From positions 1 to 37,001 of the forward strand of contig NZ_PVWO01000007.1 of assembly GCF_003003845.1 (NCBI RefSeq): a stretch of DNA of 37,001 bases, given 5' to 3'. Every line of letters begins with the position of its first letter. Position 1 is the stretch's first letter. The notes beneath the pieces are model-generated. The model made no database searches. It was given only the letters and a program-made list of their open reading frames with translations, and had not been told where the DNA came from. This document shows, one piece after another, positions 15,544-23,159 of this stretch. Source of the DNA: Chamaesiphon polymorphus CCALA 037 (GTDB taxonomy: Bacteria > Cyanobacteriota > Cyanobacteriia > Cyanobacteriales > Chamaesiphonaceae). The position numbers were made by a program, and so were the translations under genes.

Positions 15544-16429
15544 GAATCTGTCCCATTCTTCCATTTTGGTAATCGTCGATCGCTTGCCGTATTTCGGCTT
15601 CAGTGTTCATCACAAAGGGGCCATAGCGCACCACAGGTTCATTTAGCGGCACTCCAGCAATCAACAGTAGATCGAGGGGTTGGGTGGCATCCGCAGGATT
15701 GGCGATCGCCACTTCCTCCCCATCAGGGGCAAAAATCACCATTTGCCCATCCTCACCCCGTTCTTGCTCGGTACCAAACAAACCAGACCCATCGAGGACA
15801 TAGGCAAAGGCGTTGTACTCTTTCGGTACCGATTGAACGATGCTTGCTCCCGGTTGGAGCGTGAAGTGCAGGTAGATAATCGGGGTGCGGGTTTCGATCG
15901 CGGCTTTCGCCCCCAACGCTTCTCCGGCGATCGCGCGCACTGTCACAGACCCATCTTTGGTCTGAGCCACCGGAATCTGCGCTGATGGAATTTCCTGATA
16001 GCGAGGAGCAATCATCTTGTCTCGCTGCGGCAAGTTAATCCACAGTTGAATGCCGTGCAGTCGCCCACCCATGCGAGCAAACTCAGCTTCTGGCATTTCG
16101 GAATGCACTATGCCTGCCCCAGCGGTCATCCACTGCACATCACCGGGATTCAACAGTCCAGCATGACCCGCCGAGTCCTTGTGTTCCAGCCGTCCATCTA
16201 GGACGTAGCTGACGATTTCAAAGCCACGATGGGGATGATCTGGTGCGCCCTTTGCTTGACCGGGCTGCTGATTCACGGGACCCAATTCATCAAGGAGGAG
16301 AAAGGGGTCAAACTCGGAAAAGCTACTCTTGGGAAAGGGACGACGCACCAGAAAGCCTCCTCCTTCAAGCGTTTCTACACTATTAATGATTCCAGCAACG
16401 GTGCGGAGTGTCTGAGTTTGAGTTGTCAT
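15536..16429 (-). CDS. Pirin family protein
   Basis: The 297-residue bicupin carries the pirin metal ligands in the N-terminal cupin: His65 and His67 (DHPHRGFE), His109 and Glu111 (GIVHSE), with WMTAGAGIVHSE as signature. Some pirins have quercetin dioxygenase activity and others are redox or regulatory partners; which applies is not visible. I chose ATG at 16429, which follows GGAGG by 7 nt, over a longer frame. The gene is divergent to PadR at 16553 and overlaps its small partner at the 3' end. Confidence 0.93.
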   Translation of the reverse strand: MTTQTQTLRTVAGIINSVETLEGGGFLVRRPFPKSSFSEFDPFLLLDELGPVNQQPGQAKGAPDHPHRGFEIVSYVLDGRLEHKDSAGHAGLLNPGDVQWMTAGAGIVHSEMPEAEFARMGGRLHGIQLWINLPQRDKMIAPRYQEIPSAQIPVAQTKDGSVTVRAIAGEALGAKAAIETRTPIIYLHFTLQPGASIVQSVPKEYNAFAYVLDGSGLFGTEQERGEDGQMVIFAPDGEEVAIANPADATQPLDLLLIAGVPLNEPVVRYGPFVMNTEAEIRQAIDDYQNGRMGQIHA

Positions 16430-16552
16430 ACAGTTGCCTCCAGGCAGAAAGTTTACAAGACTTATCTTATATATGATTAATCTTATATTAACATATGAGT
16501 ATATAAATTCTATGGGTAGGGCTGTCCTCCCTATTCGTTCGGTAAACCGCCT
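16430..16552. promoter_or_regulatory. Divergent pirin/PadR control region
   Basis: The gap between the two divergent genes holds a very AT-rich stretch (16461-16510), with TTATATA and its complement TATATAA about 40 bases apart, plus ATATG/CATAT half-sites. PadR repressors bind such AT-rich inverted sites, so this is the likely operator for both genes. The exact box cannot be fixed. Confidence 0.4.
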
Positions 16553-17095
16553 ATGTCTCTTGCCCATGTGATTCTGGGTCTGCTCCAACAACAGGATCGG
16601 ACAGGCTACGACCTCAAAACCAAGTGCTTTGACGATTGCATTTCCCATCTGTGGCCAGCAGATCAAGCACAGATTTATCGGACTTTAGACAAACTGGAGT
16701 CACAGGCGTGGATTACCTGTACCGTCGAGATTCAGCACGATCGCCCCAATCGCAAGGTTTACCGGATTACCGCAGCAGGTGCAGCAGAGTTAACCCACTG
16801 GCTTCAGACACATCATCCGTTGCCCGTGTTGCGAGAGCCGTTGCTGGTGCAACTCTATTTTGCAGCTCAGTTGCCTGACGAGGCGATCGTGGATCTGCTA
16901 GAGCAGGAACTGGAAGCACGGCAAGAAAAGCTAGCCCAGTGTGAGGAAATCGAGGCTCTATCTGTGAGTAATCCGACTGCATCGCGCGAACAACAACTGC
17001 ATCGATTGGTTTTGGACTTAATGAAGCAACGGGAACAGACTTATTTAGATTGGTTGGAACAGGCGATCGCCACAATCCGTAGCCGATCGACGTAA
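16553..17095 (+). CDS. PadR-family transcriptional regulator
   Basis: The 180-residue protein begins MSLAHVILGLLQQQDRTGYDL, the typical PadR start (L-x-x-x-I-L-G-L-L with a later G-Y-D/E-L), followed by DQAQIYRTLDKLESQAWI and the wing RPNRKVYRITAAG. The C-terminal half (about 85-175) is helical, as in the subfamily with the Vir-like dimerisation domain. PadR repressors answer phenolic acids and other aromatics. It is divergent to the pirin operon and probably represses it. Confidence 0.92.
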   Translation: MSLAHVILGLLQQQDRTGYDLKTKCFDDCISHLWPADQAQIYRTLDKLESQAWITCTVEIQHDRPNRKVYRITAAGAAELTHWLQTHHPLPVLREPLLVQLYFAAQLPDEAIVDLLEQELEARQEKLAQCEEIEALSVSNPTASREQQLHRLVLDLMKQREQTYLDWLEQAIATIRSRST

Positions 17096-17461
17096 ATTCC
17101 TGCTTCTGGGTTAGATCGCAAGAACCCACTTGCTAGGGCGTTACGGACGTTCCGAGCGGGAATGCGGGGCGAGGAACCGATCGCCAAATCCGGTTTGGAC
17201 AACCGACTAACCTTGCCCTCACCCCTCAACGAGCAAAAACAACCGATCGATCGGATTAATTCACGCTCTGAAGAAAGTCCAGTAACACGGGATTCACTCG
17301 ATCGGCGTGAGTCCAGTTGATGCGGCAATTCACCGATCGATTTTCCTGCTGAAGAAAGTCCAGTAACACGGGATTCACTCGATCGGCGCGAGCAAAACCC
17401 TTCACAGTAAGGTGTTGTGGGCAGTGCCCACGATTTCAAAAGCCTCTCCCTGTAGGCTTCG
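17096..17461. other. Repeat-rich region with hydrolase tail remnants
   Basis: There is no intact gene between PadR and the lipocalin-like gene. At 17256-17397 lie two copies of a hydrolase C-terminus (entered separately). At 17448-17476 there is a small repeat with TAGGCTTCGTTATCGA that also forms the last codons of the lipocalin-like gene. Bases 17140-17195 contain GTTCC/GGAAC arms and may be another small element. Confidence 0.5.
17256..17397 (-). pseudogene. Remnant: duplicated C-terminus of an alpha/beta hydrolase
   Basis: The minus strand reads ARADRVNPVLLDFLQQE, a short spacer, then INWTHADRVNPVLLDFLQ and a TAA at 17256-17258, all in one frame. The segment is the end of the hydrolase family after the catalytic His (compare PHAINWTHADRVNPVLLDFL in the remnant at 20288-20496). 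The two copies are nearly identical over about 44 bases, 83 bases apart, so this is a recent tandem duplication of a gene tail. Confidence 0.7.
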
Positions 17462-17950
17462 TTATCGACAACGAACTCCCCTTGCTATAATGCGTTCCCA
17501 CAGCAGCTCAAAAACCGCTTCAACACCATCACTCAAGACTGGCGGCGTCACGAGCGTTAGTCGGCTCTGATTAAGAGTAAAGGTGCGAACTAACGTTGTA
17601 CCAACGCGATTAGGAATTGATGCAATTTCGATCTGGTGAGTTACTGTGTTGCCACTCAACGTATAAGTTCCAGCGTAAGCATTGAATGTTGTAAATGCTT
17701 GAGCAAGCTCTTCCACAGGTAAGGATTGCATCTGGGGAGTCAGCGGCGATCTGACCTCCTGACTCAGCAGTGTGCGGTCGCTCCTAGAAAACATCACCAT
17801 CATGTGACCATCTGATGTGTAAGTGATGTAGCCAACCGGATGAGTTCCATACACGTCTGGAGTCACCGTTCCATCAGCGTAAATGGCAGTTGCAGAAATT
17901 AACTTCCAAATGCCAATTAGCAGATTGTTCTGGATTGATGGTGTAGACAT
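17462..17950 (-). CDS. Lipocalin-like domain protein
   Basis: The 162 residues match the lipocalin-like family in which the chain begins LIGIWKLISATAIYADG and continues with GYITYTSDGHMMVMF, then a central AYAGTYTLSGNTVTHQIEIASIPNRVGT. The family forms a small barrel for hydrophobic ligands and is often found with dioxygenases and SDRs. I chose ATG at 17950; a longer frame adds only three residues from a TTG. The last residues (IIARGVRCR) come from a small repeat and may replace the original end. It follows the dioxygenase gene by 30 bases in the same direction. Confidence 0.8.
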   Translation of the reverse strand: MSTPSIQNNLLIGIWKLISATAIYADGTVTPDVYGTHPVGYITYTSDGHMMVMFSRSDRTLLSQEVRSPLTPQMQSLPVEELAQAFTTFNAYAGTYTLSGNTVTHQIEIASIPNRVGTTLVRTFTLNQSRLTLVTPPVLSDGVEAVFELLWERIIARGVRCR

Positions 17951-17980
17951 AATGTGCAACCATTGCTTGATGATTCTCCG

Positions 17981-18844
17981 CTAGAGAGTAGCGGGTTTCA
18001 ACACAAAATCAAACTCAGTCGTGTAAAACGGTTTACTTTGATTGTGTGCCTTGAGTTCGTCTATTGCTTCGTGCTTTTGCAATTGAACGATCGCCGATCG
18101 CACTGCAAAGGTTGTATCTGAATCCAGGTGAGGATCGCCAGCAATAAAAATTTGTGTTGTCAGTGGAGTGTACTCCGGAGCACTGAGTTTGAAATGGATG
18201 TGAGCCGCCCGCCAGGGATGCCGTCCCAAGAGTCCCAGCAACTCGCCACATGGACCACTGGTTGGCACTTTGTAACCTAGTGGCACGACGGTTTCAAACA
18301 TATACTTTCCATTCTTGTTCGTTTTGAAACTTCCCCGAAAGTTCCCCAACGGCTGAGATGGATCTTGGATGTCATATAATCCTTGGGAATTGGGTTGCCA
18401 AACATCGATCGCGGCATTGGCAATCGGTTGACCGTTCACATCTAAAACACTGCCTGACAGGAAAAGCGTGTCGCCTTCTGGATCGATGCCTAAGCGATCG
18501 CCCATCTGCCGTCCTGGGGCATTCGGCACATACAAGGGGCCTTCTAAATTGCTTTCTGTACTGCGATGGGCATCGTGCAGCAATTCTACCAACTCTGAGA
18601 TCCCTAGTAGATCCGTCAACATATGGATCTCTCCAGTGGGAATCTCTTGAGTGTGATGACTTGCCTGGTTGAGAAAATTACGTCCCTGCTGCAATTCTGA
18701 TTCTGTCAGATTCACCTCACGCACAAAGTCATGCAAATGTCGAACCAAGCTCGTGTAAGTTTCATAGAGTCGCGGGTGAGATTTGCCGCGATCGCCATGA
18801 TTAATGACGGTTTCAGTGATAGTGTCAAGTGTGATGTTCTGCAC
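17981..18844 (-). CDS. Intradiol ring-cleavage dioxygenase
   Basis: The 287-residue enzyme has an N-terminal helical dimerisation domain (about 1-100) and a beta-sandwich with the four Fe(III) ligands: Tyr157 (QGLYDI), Tyr191 (LGYKVPT), His215 and His217 (RAAHIHFKL). The layout fits the catechol/hydroxyquinol 1,2-dioxygenase group, which opens catechols to muconates. Ortho-cleavage enzymes are uncommon in cyanobacteria. Start GTG at 18844 follows AGGAG. It lies in a same-strand series with a truncated SDR, an NTF2-like protein and a lipocalin-like protein, which suggests a partial aromatic-degradation cluster. Confidence 0.92.
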   Translation of the reverse strand: MQNITLDTITETVINHGDRGKSHPRLYETYTSLVRHLHDFVREVNLTESELQQGRNFLNQASHHTQEIPTGEIHMLTDLLGISELVELLHDAHRSTESNLEGPLYVPNAPGRQMGDRLGIDPEGDTLFLSGSVLDVNGQPIANAAIDVWQPNSQGLYDIQDPSQPLGNFRGSFKTNKNGKYMFETVVPLGYKVPTSGPCGELLGLLGRHPWRAAHIHFKLSAPEYTPLTTQIFIAGDPHLDSDTTFAVRSAIVQLQKHEAIDELKAHNQSKPFYTTEFDFVLKPATL

Positions 18845-18990
18845 GATCGAACTCCTTTTTAGTTACGTGATTAATGATGGTTGTTTTACGGCGACCATCT
18901 TGACTTATAGTCTGTGTCCTAATCTAATTGGCTACAGCTATACCAGTGCAACTTTGCCTGCAAGTGTTGTCATCTCGCACTGTCGTTCGA

Positions 18991-19509
18991 CTACTGCGCT
19001 ACAAACCCACCATCGACCATCAACGTTTCACCTGTTATGAACGATGCCATGTCAGATGATAAAAACAGAACTGCATTGGCAACTTCAAGAGGTGTTCCAA
19101 CTCGTCCGATCGGGTGAAGTCCTGCCATGTAAGCTTTGACTTCATCCTGTCCACCCGTAGCGGCTTCAATCATATCTGTTTCGATTACCGCTGGTGCAAC
19201 AACATTGATGCGAATACCCGCTTTGGCATATTGAAGCGCAGCAGCTTTTGTTAAGCCTATTACCGCACTTTTACTCGCAGTGTAGAGGGGGAAGGTAGGA
19301 AATGCAACGACTCCATTCGCAGATGCCGTATTGACGATGGCACCACTTCCCTGTTTCAACATCTGAGCGATTTCATATTTCATCGACAACCAAATGCCTT
19401 TGACATTGACATTCATCGTGCGCTCGTATTCCGCTTCTGTTTGCTCGATTAATGAGGGATTTTCGCCGATAGTTCCGGCATTATTAAAGGCAATATCTTT
19501 AAGCATCAT
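18991..19509 (-). pseudogene. N-terminally truncated SDR
   Basis: A classical SDR that begins MMLKDIAFNNAGTIGE, so about 80 residues including the cofactor loop TGxxxGIG are missing. It keeps YTASKSAV (catalytic Tyr and Lys), APAVIETD and the C-terminal ITGETLMVDGGFVAQ. A good ribosome site (AGAGGT) precedes the ATG, as if an in-frame deletion had joined the original start to the middle of the gene. Without the nucleotide loop it is unlikely to work. It is the second truncated SDR of the window, and a further copy of its tail lies at 33899-33952. Confidence 0.8.
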
Positions 19510-19560
19510 GATAGTTACCTCTTATTGTGAATGGGTATTGATGTTTGCTGGCTCCGACAC

Positions 19561-20142
19561 TTAGTTGCGATCGATTAGTGCGTTTGAAGGCAAGTTCGGA
19601 TCGAGTGCTTTTCGCGCGCTGTCAACGCCCATAACGGGTAACGTACCAGGATCGAGCAAACCGAGTTGAATCAAAACACTCGCCTGATCCCAGTAGATGT
19701 GTTCGTGGGATAGCTTATCGTCACGGAACTGAACGATCGTTACCACTGCTACTTCAACCCGTTTCCCGGTCGGAGCAATGCCAGGTAGCATCCAGTCCAT
19801 TCGGATGGTATGAGTGAACTTAGCCATCATTTCATCGACAAGCCGATCGGTTCCGATCGTGCGTGAGATTGGTATCAGTTCCAGGTCTGGCGGCATCTGT
19901 GGAATGAAGTATTTGGAATAAAACTCGCGCAGTGCTGGTTTCCCTACTCCCCCAGTCATGACCGGAATGTGGTTAACATAAGCATCCTCAACCATCGTGG
20001 CGAGGGTATCGTCAGTATTGTGAGTTTCAAACTCGTGCCGCAAATGCTCTCCCCAAAGTGCTTGCAAAAACTCCTGGGCTGGTGTCAAGTTTGCGCTCGC
20101 CTTTCTATTTGCTTGTTCGTCTACAGTTTGTTTGTCGACCAT
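19561..20142 (-). CDS. NTF2/SnoaL-like protein
   Basis: The 193 residues have the NTF2-like cone fold of the SnoaL type: a helical start, DAYVNHIPVMTGGVGKPALREFY, ISRTIGTDRLVDEMMAKFTHT and VVTIVQFRDDKLSHEHIYWDQ. Members with this signature are often next to dienelactone hydrolase-like genes and may act on small lactones or cyclic intermediates, but activity is not proven. ATG at 20142 follows AGGAG. An AraC-type operator with a TATAAC box lies 50-90 bases upstream, so it is probably the first gene of the unit leading into the SDR, dioxygenase and lipocalin genes. Confidence 0.85.
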   Translation of the reverse strand: MVDKQTVDEQANRKASANLTPAQEFLQALWGEHLRHEFETHNTDDTLATMVEDAYVNHIPVMTGGVGKPALREFYSKYFIPQMPPDLELIPISRTIGTDRLVDEMMAKFTHTIRMDWMLPGIAPTGKRVEVAVVTIVQFRDDKLSHEHIYWDQASVLIQLGLLDPGTLPVMGVDSARKALDPNLPSNALIDRN

Positions 20143-20190
20143 GTTATATTCTCCTGGTTCTATCTATTTAGAATGTGTTCAGTTATAATG

Positions 20191-20233
20191 CTTAACTTCT
20201 TTCAGATTCTGACAATTATTTGTCAGATTCTTA
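20191..20233 (-). promoter_or_regulatory. AraC-type tandem operator, copy B
   Basis: On the minus strand AAGAATCTGACAAA and AGAATCTGAAAGAA lie 21 bp apart. A TATAAC box follows 9 nt after the second repeat, so the proximal site would cover the -35 region, as for class II activation. It sits upstream of the NTF2-like gene. Copies A and C have the same spacing. Confidence 0.65.
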
Positions 20234-20287
20234 TCTAAATATTTCCGCTTTATACTGTTTCCGATTTGAGCGATCGCATGTCACTCC

Positions 20288-20496
20288 TTATTCCTGCTGA
20301 AGAAAGTCAAGTAATACGGGATTGACTCGATCGGCATGAGTCCAGTTGATGGCGTGCGGCTCGCCAGGAATGACCACAAGTTGACTATTTTCGATCGGTT
20401 TCGGGAGTCTTCCTGCGGTGGATTCAAGCGGCAAAATGCGATTTCCCTACAGGAACGCTCCGCGAACGGCATCGCCATGAACGACTAGGGTTGATA
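20288..20496 (-). pseudogene. Remnant: C-terminal third of an alpha/beta hydrolase
   Basis: The minus strand encodes DISTLVVHGDA, then after a 24-nt insertion RILPLESTAGRLPKPIENSQ, LVVIPGEPHAINW and THADRVNPVLLDFLQQE before TAA at 20288-20290. HGD-x-D is the acid strand and PHAINW carries the catalytic His of the family. The insertion (20443-20466) introduces TAG. The upstream two-thirds are gone and the remnant begins right at the pirin stop, so the two genes were fused by deletion. Confidence 0.75.
20443..20466 (-). repeat. 24-nt small dispersed repeat with stop codon, in hydrolase remnant
   Basis: Minus-strand start TTCGCGGAGCGTTCCTGTAG, exactly 24 nt, between GCCG and ATCGC. Removing it gives HGDADRILPL, the expected hydrolase sequence. 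In this orientation it brings a TAG. Confidence 0.65.
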
Positions 20497-20498
20497 TA

Positions 20499-21365
20499 TC
20501 AATTATCGGGAAGCGGAATGAATTCAGTTTCACCAGGAACCGCCGGGAAGCGGCGGTCTTGCCAATCTTGTTTTGCCTGCTCGATCCGCTCTGAGCGGCT
20601 CGACACAAAGTTCCAGTACTTTGTGCGATCGCCCAATGGTGCCCCGCCAATAATCATTGCTTTTGCCTCAGCCTCTGCACGGATATCTACTGACTCATCC
20701 GGTGCTAAAACGGCTAGACGATATGGCTCTAAAGGCTTTCCATTTAAGAATAGGCCGGATGTAACGCTATAAACTGCCCTTTCTAAACCTTCTATTGGGG
20801 CTAGCTGAAATTGACTACCCTCCGTGAAAACGAGTGCTAGGTAAAGAGTATCAGAGTAGGTTATAACTGGCGATCGGTGAGACTGGTAGCTACCAGCGAT
20901 TAAGGTCGCGCTGGTACCTGTTTGAATCCACCTCGGTAAATCGGTCGCCGGATAATGTGAAAAGCTGGGTTCGACTTCTTCAGCGGTTTCGGGGAGGGCA
21001 ATCCAGGTCTGGATGCCGTGAAGAGTAGATTCTTTCTCTCTAGAGCTATCGGTCGATCGCTCAGAATGAACGATACCTTTGCCCGCTGTCATCCAGTTCA
21101 CCTCGCCCGGAAAAATCTCTTGTACCGTACCTAGACTATCTCGATGCAGAAGGCTTCCTTCAAACAAATAGGTAACAGTCGCCAAATTGATGTGTGGATG
21201 GGGTCTAACATCGACACCTTTTCCAGCCGGGAAAATAGCTGGGCCTAAGTGGTCGAAGAAGATGAAAGGCCCAACCATTTTTAGGGTTTCACTCGGTAAG
21301 CTGCGCTGGATGCTAAACCCACCTAAGTCGTGCTTTTCGGGCACGATTAATTGCTGAATACTCAT
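20499..21365 (-). CDS. Pirin family protein (second copy)
   Basis: A bicupin of about 288 residues with the pirin metal site in the first cupin: RPHPHINLATV and WMTAGKGIVHSERS. It belongs to a different subgroup from the pirin at 15536-16429 (FSIQRSLPSETLKMVGPFIFFDHLGP start). ATG at 21365 is used; an ATG at 21380 is possible. It follows an AraC-type operator at 21493-21535 and the shortened AraC gene, with all three in the same direction. A TATACT box near 21470 is compatible with activation from that operator. Confidence 0.92.
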   Translation of the reverse strand: MSIQQLIVPEKHDLGGFSIQRSLPSETLKMVGPFIFFDHLGPAIFPAGKGVDVRPHPHINLATVTYLFEGSLLHRDSLGTVQEIFPGEVNWMTAGKGIVHSERSTDSSREKESTLHGIQTWIALPETAEEVEPSFSHYPATDLPRWIQTGTSATLIAGSYQSHRSPVITYSDTLYLALVFTEGSQFQLAPIEGLERAVYSVTSGLFLNGKPLEPYRLAVLAPDESVDIRAEAEAKAMIIGGAPLGDRTKYWNFVSSRSERIEQAKQDWQDRRFPAVPGETEFIPLPDN

Positions 21366-21492
21366 TTTTGTACGATCCATTCTTAGTTGACGTTGTGGAC
21401 GAAGATACAATCTTAGTTCTGCTTCATACTCCTATGAATAACGCCTTAGTTTCTCATCCGATCTAACTTAAGTATAATCAATTCCAATCCTC

Positions 21493-21535
21493 GATTTCTT
21501 TCAGATTCTTATCCTGTTTTGTCAGATTCTTATGG
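21493..21535 (-). promoter_or_regulatory. AraC-type tandem operator, copy C
   Basis: On the minus strand ATAAGAATCTGACAAA and ATAAGAATCTGAAAGAA lie 21 bp apart, the clearest of the copies. The operator begins 3 bases after the stop of the AraC gene and ends about 130 bases before the pirin ATG. Order AraC-operator-target is the same as for copy A. Confidence 0.7.
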
Positions 21536-21537
21536 AG

Positions 21538-21966
21538 TTAGCGAATCTGCTTTGGTGTGATGCCAGTAAGTCGCTTAAACTGTTGGGTCAGATGGCTTTG
21601 ACTGGAAAAGCCCACTTGTAAGGCGATATCGGCGATTGTCAAATCCGTTTTTGACAGCATCGATTTGGCTCGTTCTACTCGCTGTTGAATCACATACTGA
21701 TGCGGCGAAATTCCGGTTGCTTGTTTGAACGTACTAGCAAAGTAAGTCGGGCTAAGATTGATAACTTTTGCAAGTTCAGTCAGGGATAATTCTCGTTCGC
21801 GTAGCGTCGGCTCTGCTTGGTGGAACGCACGCTGAGGGAGCCTCAGCGCGATTCCATCCGCTGCCGAATCGAGATGGGCATAAATATAGTCGAGTACTTG
21901 TTGCAATTGGGTATGCGTTAAGCTTCTGTTCTTAGATTCAATGTTTGGCTTTGCAATTGTTAGCAT
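21538..21966 (-). CDS. Shortened AraC regulator (DNA-binding domain) with inserted repeat
   Basis: Only the AraC DNA-binding region is present (142 residues, usual length about 290). The ligand domain is missing and the chain starts MLTIAKPNIESKN. Both HTH motifs are intact: LSLTELAKVINLSPTYFAS and IADIALQVGFSSQSHLTQQF, ending KRLTGITPKQIR. Between HLD and REL about 24 residues (SAADGIALRLP to TLRERE) are encoded by a 72-nt insertion at 21796-21867 that keeps the frame. The protein could still bind DNA, without ligand control. The adjacent operator C and pirin gene are the likely targets. Confidence 0.8.
   Translation of the reverse strand: MLTIAKPNIESKNRSLTHTQLQQVLDYIYAHLDSAADGIALRLPQRAFHQAEPTLRERELSLTELAKVINLSPTYFASTFKQATGISPHQYVIQQRVERAKSMLSKTDLTIADIALQVGFSSQSHLTQQFKRLTGITPKQIR
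21796..21867 (-). repeat. 72-nt nested small repeat, in frame in AraC
   Basis: The insert is 3 x 24 nt and lies between CTCG and ATCG on the plus strand, so removal restores CTCGATCGAG and the normal AraC reading HLDREL. Its outer ends (TTCGCGTAGCGTCGGCTCTG and CCGA) match the 24-nt element at 30289-30312, with 48 nt of a different palindromic sequence inside, including the hairpin CGCTGAGG-GAG-CCTCAGCG. It seems to be one element inserted in another. Confidence 0.65.
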
Positions 21967-22079
21967 CTTTTAAAAATTAGCAATTTATTTCGATAAAATA
22001 GGCGAAGGCTAGCAATCAAATTAGATAGCTTCACGCACTAACAAATAAGTCAGATATCGGGAGTAGGGATCGGGGGAAG

Positions 22080-22637
22080 TTAAGGACTTGCAGTAATAAT
22101 GGCTGCTGTTAACTCCGTCGCGTTCCAGTATCTGGTATACCGATTTCCATTGATAAATAAAGCTGGAGCAGTCGTCACTCCACTCTGGATGCCACCTTCA
22201 ATATCTTTGTCGATTCGATCGACATGAACTTGTTTACACAAGTCTTTGAGAAACTGAGGAATGTCAAGTCCTAAATCATTGGCGTACTCAATCAGATAAC
22301 CATTCTCCAACCTTTGTTGATGGGCAAATAAAGTGTCGTGCATCGACCAAAACTGTCCTTGGGCAGCGGCGGCAACGGCTGCTTGGGCTGCCCGTCGAGC
22401 GTGAGGATGAATTTGTGCTTGCGGAAAATGACGGAAGATAAAGCATAAATAATCCTCTCCAAAAGAAGCACTAAGCTCTCGTTCGATCGCTTTAATCGGC
22501 TTGTAAACGTCCGCACTTCTGGAGTCTTGATAATCTCCATACATCACCAGCACGACCTTGGCACTCAGCACACCTTGCATCCAATCTTGGGTTGAAGGTG
22601 GGATAAATAAGGAACTCTGGCTACGATCGTCGTTCAT
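22080..22637 (-). CDS. DsbA/thioredoxin-like protein lacking catalytic cysteines
   Basis: The 185 residues have the DsbA-type fold seen in the C-terminus of some NhaA proteins: VVLVMYGDYQ, a helical insert (FRHFPQAQIHPHARRAAQAA, FWSMHDTLFAHQ) and the cis-Pro loop GVTTAPALFINGNRY. The family normally has CPYC or CPRS after GDYQ. Here it is DSRS (38-41), so both redox cysteines are absent. It may therefore bind substrate without oxidising it or serve another role such as conjugation. The upstream region is the first copy of a long repeat. Confidence 0.82.
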   Translation of the reverse strand: MNDDRSQSSLFIPPSTQDWMQGVLSAKVVLVMYGDYQDSRSADVYKPIKAIERELSASFGEDYLCFIFRHFPQAQIHPHARRAAQAAVAAAAQGQFWSMHDTLFAHQQRLENGYLIEYANDLGLDIPQFLKDLCKQVHVDRIDKDIEGGIQSGVTTAPALFINGNRYTRYWNATELTAAIITASP

Positions 22638-22742
22638 TTTTCACGGGTACGATCGATCGTGGAACCTGGCAATTTACTTGCACGGGTTCATCGATCGCAT
22701 AACTGGTTGCTATAAATTAAATATAGGCGATCGCCTTCGAGT

Positions 22743-22956
22743 CGTCGTCTATAGCGAGTTAACTCTTTTACAGTACAAATTGATAGAGTAACCCTGCCAT
22801 CGCAAAGTAGAATACTAGCTATAACTTAAGTTAGAATCGGGCGCATCGATTCGTATTTAATTCCCCTTAAAAGGAGAGGCTTCATACCTCTTTTCTTAGT
22901 AAATACAATGCATAAAAGCAGTTCGTCTAGATTAAATTTAATCTAGACGAACTGCT
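22743..22956 (-). repeat. Long upstream repeat, copy 1
   Basis: From GTCGTCTATAGCGAGTTAAC to the 40-bp palindrome this matches 23746-23958 almost throughout. It contains a 10-bp palindrome GAGTTAACTC and the 12-bp palindrome TAACTTAAGTTA. It lies about 105 bases upstream of the DsbA-like gene and could be its control region. Together with the pseudogene at 22974 it fills the 520-base gap. Confidence 0.7.
22917..22956 (-). terminator. 40-bp palindrome, copy 2
   Basis: Perfect 20-bp arms centred on ATTAAATTTAAT, followed on the minus strand by TTTTAT. It lies just after the end of the pirin/partner remnant, as copy 1 lies after the intact pair. Confidence 0.65.
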
Positions 22957-22973
22957 CAATTTAACCGTTCAAT

Positions 22974-23136
22974 TTATAGTTGAACTTTAATCGCTAGCAG
23001 TGCGACCAGATCGGCATGAGCTAACACCACATTGGGGTTGCGTTGAAACGCCGCATCATACTTCACGGGAAGCCTGCTCCTTCAAGCATTTCTACACTAT
23101 TAATGATTCCAGTAACGGTTCGGAATTTGAGACTCA
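22974..23136 (-). pseudogene. Remnant: pirin start fused to end of its partner gene
   Basis: The minus strand begins ATG SLKFRTVTGIINSVEMLEG, which is the pirin N-terminus (compare LRTVAGIINSVETLEGGGF at 16429). It hits a stop and passes at once into VKYDAAFQRNPNVVLAHAD, the C-terminus of the pirin-coupled protein at 15145-15543, ending with TAA at 22974. Roughly 1.1 kb between the two points has been lost by one deletion. Its 3' flank is also the same as for the intact pair. Confidence 0.85.
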
Positions 23137-23159
23137 TTTGGCAATCTCTTTTTGCGACC

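Noticed and set aside
17266-17392. Short direct repeats that could be taken for a CRISPR-like array
   Set aside because: Only two units, both coding for the end of a known protein family, with a spacer that is also coding.
17041-17439. A 132-codon minus-strand frame with a repeated RRSSESRVTGLSS
   Set aside because: It overlaps the PadR end and is another frame of the duplicated hydrolase tail, whose real frame reads ADRVNPVLLDFLQ. The peptide repeat only reflects the DNA duplication.
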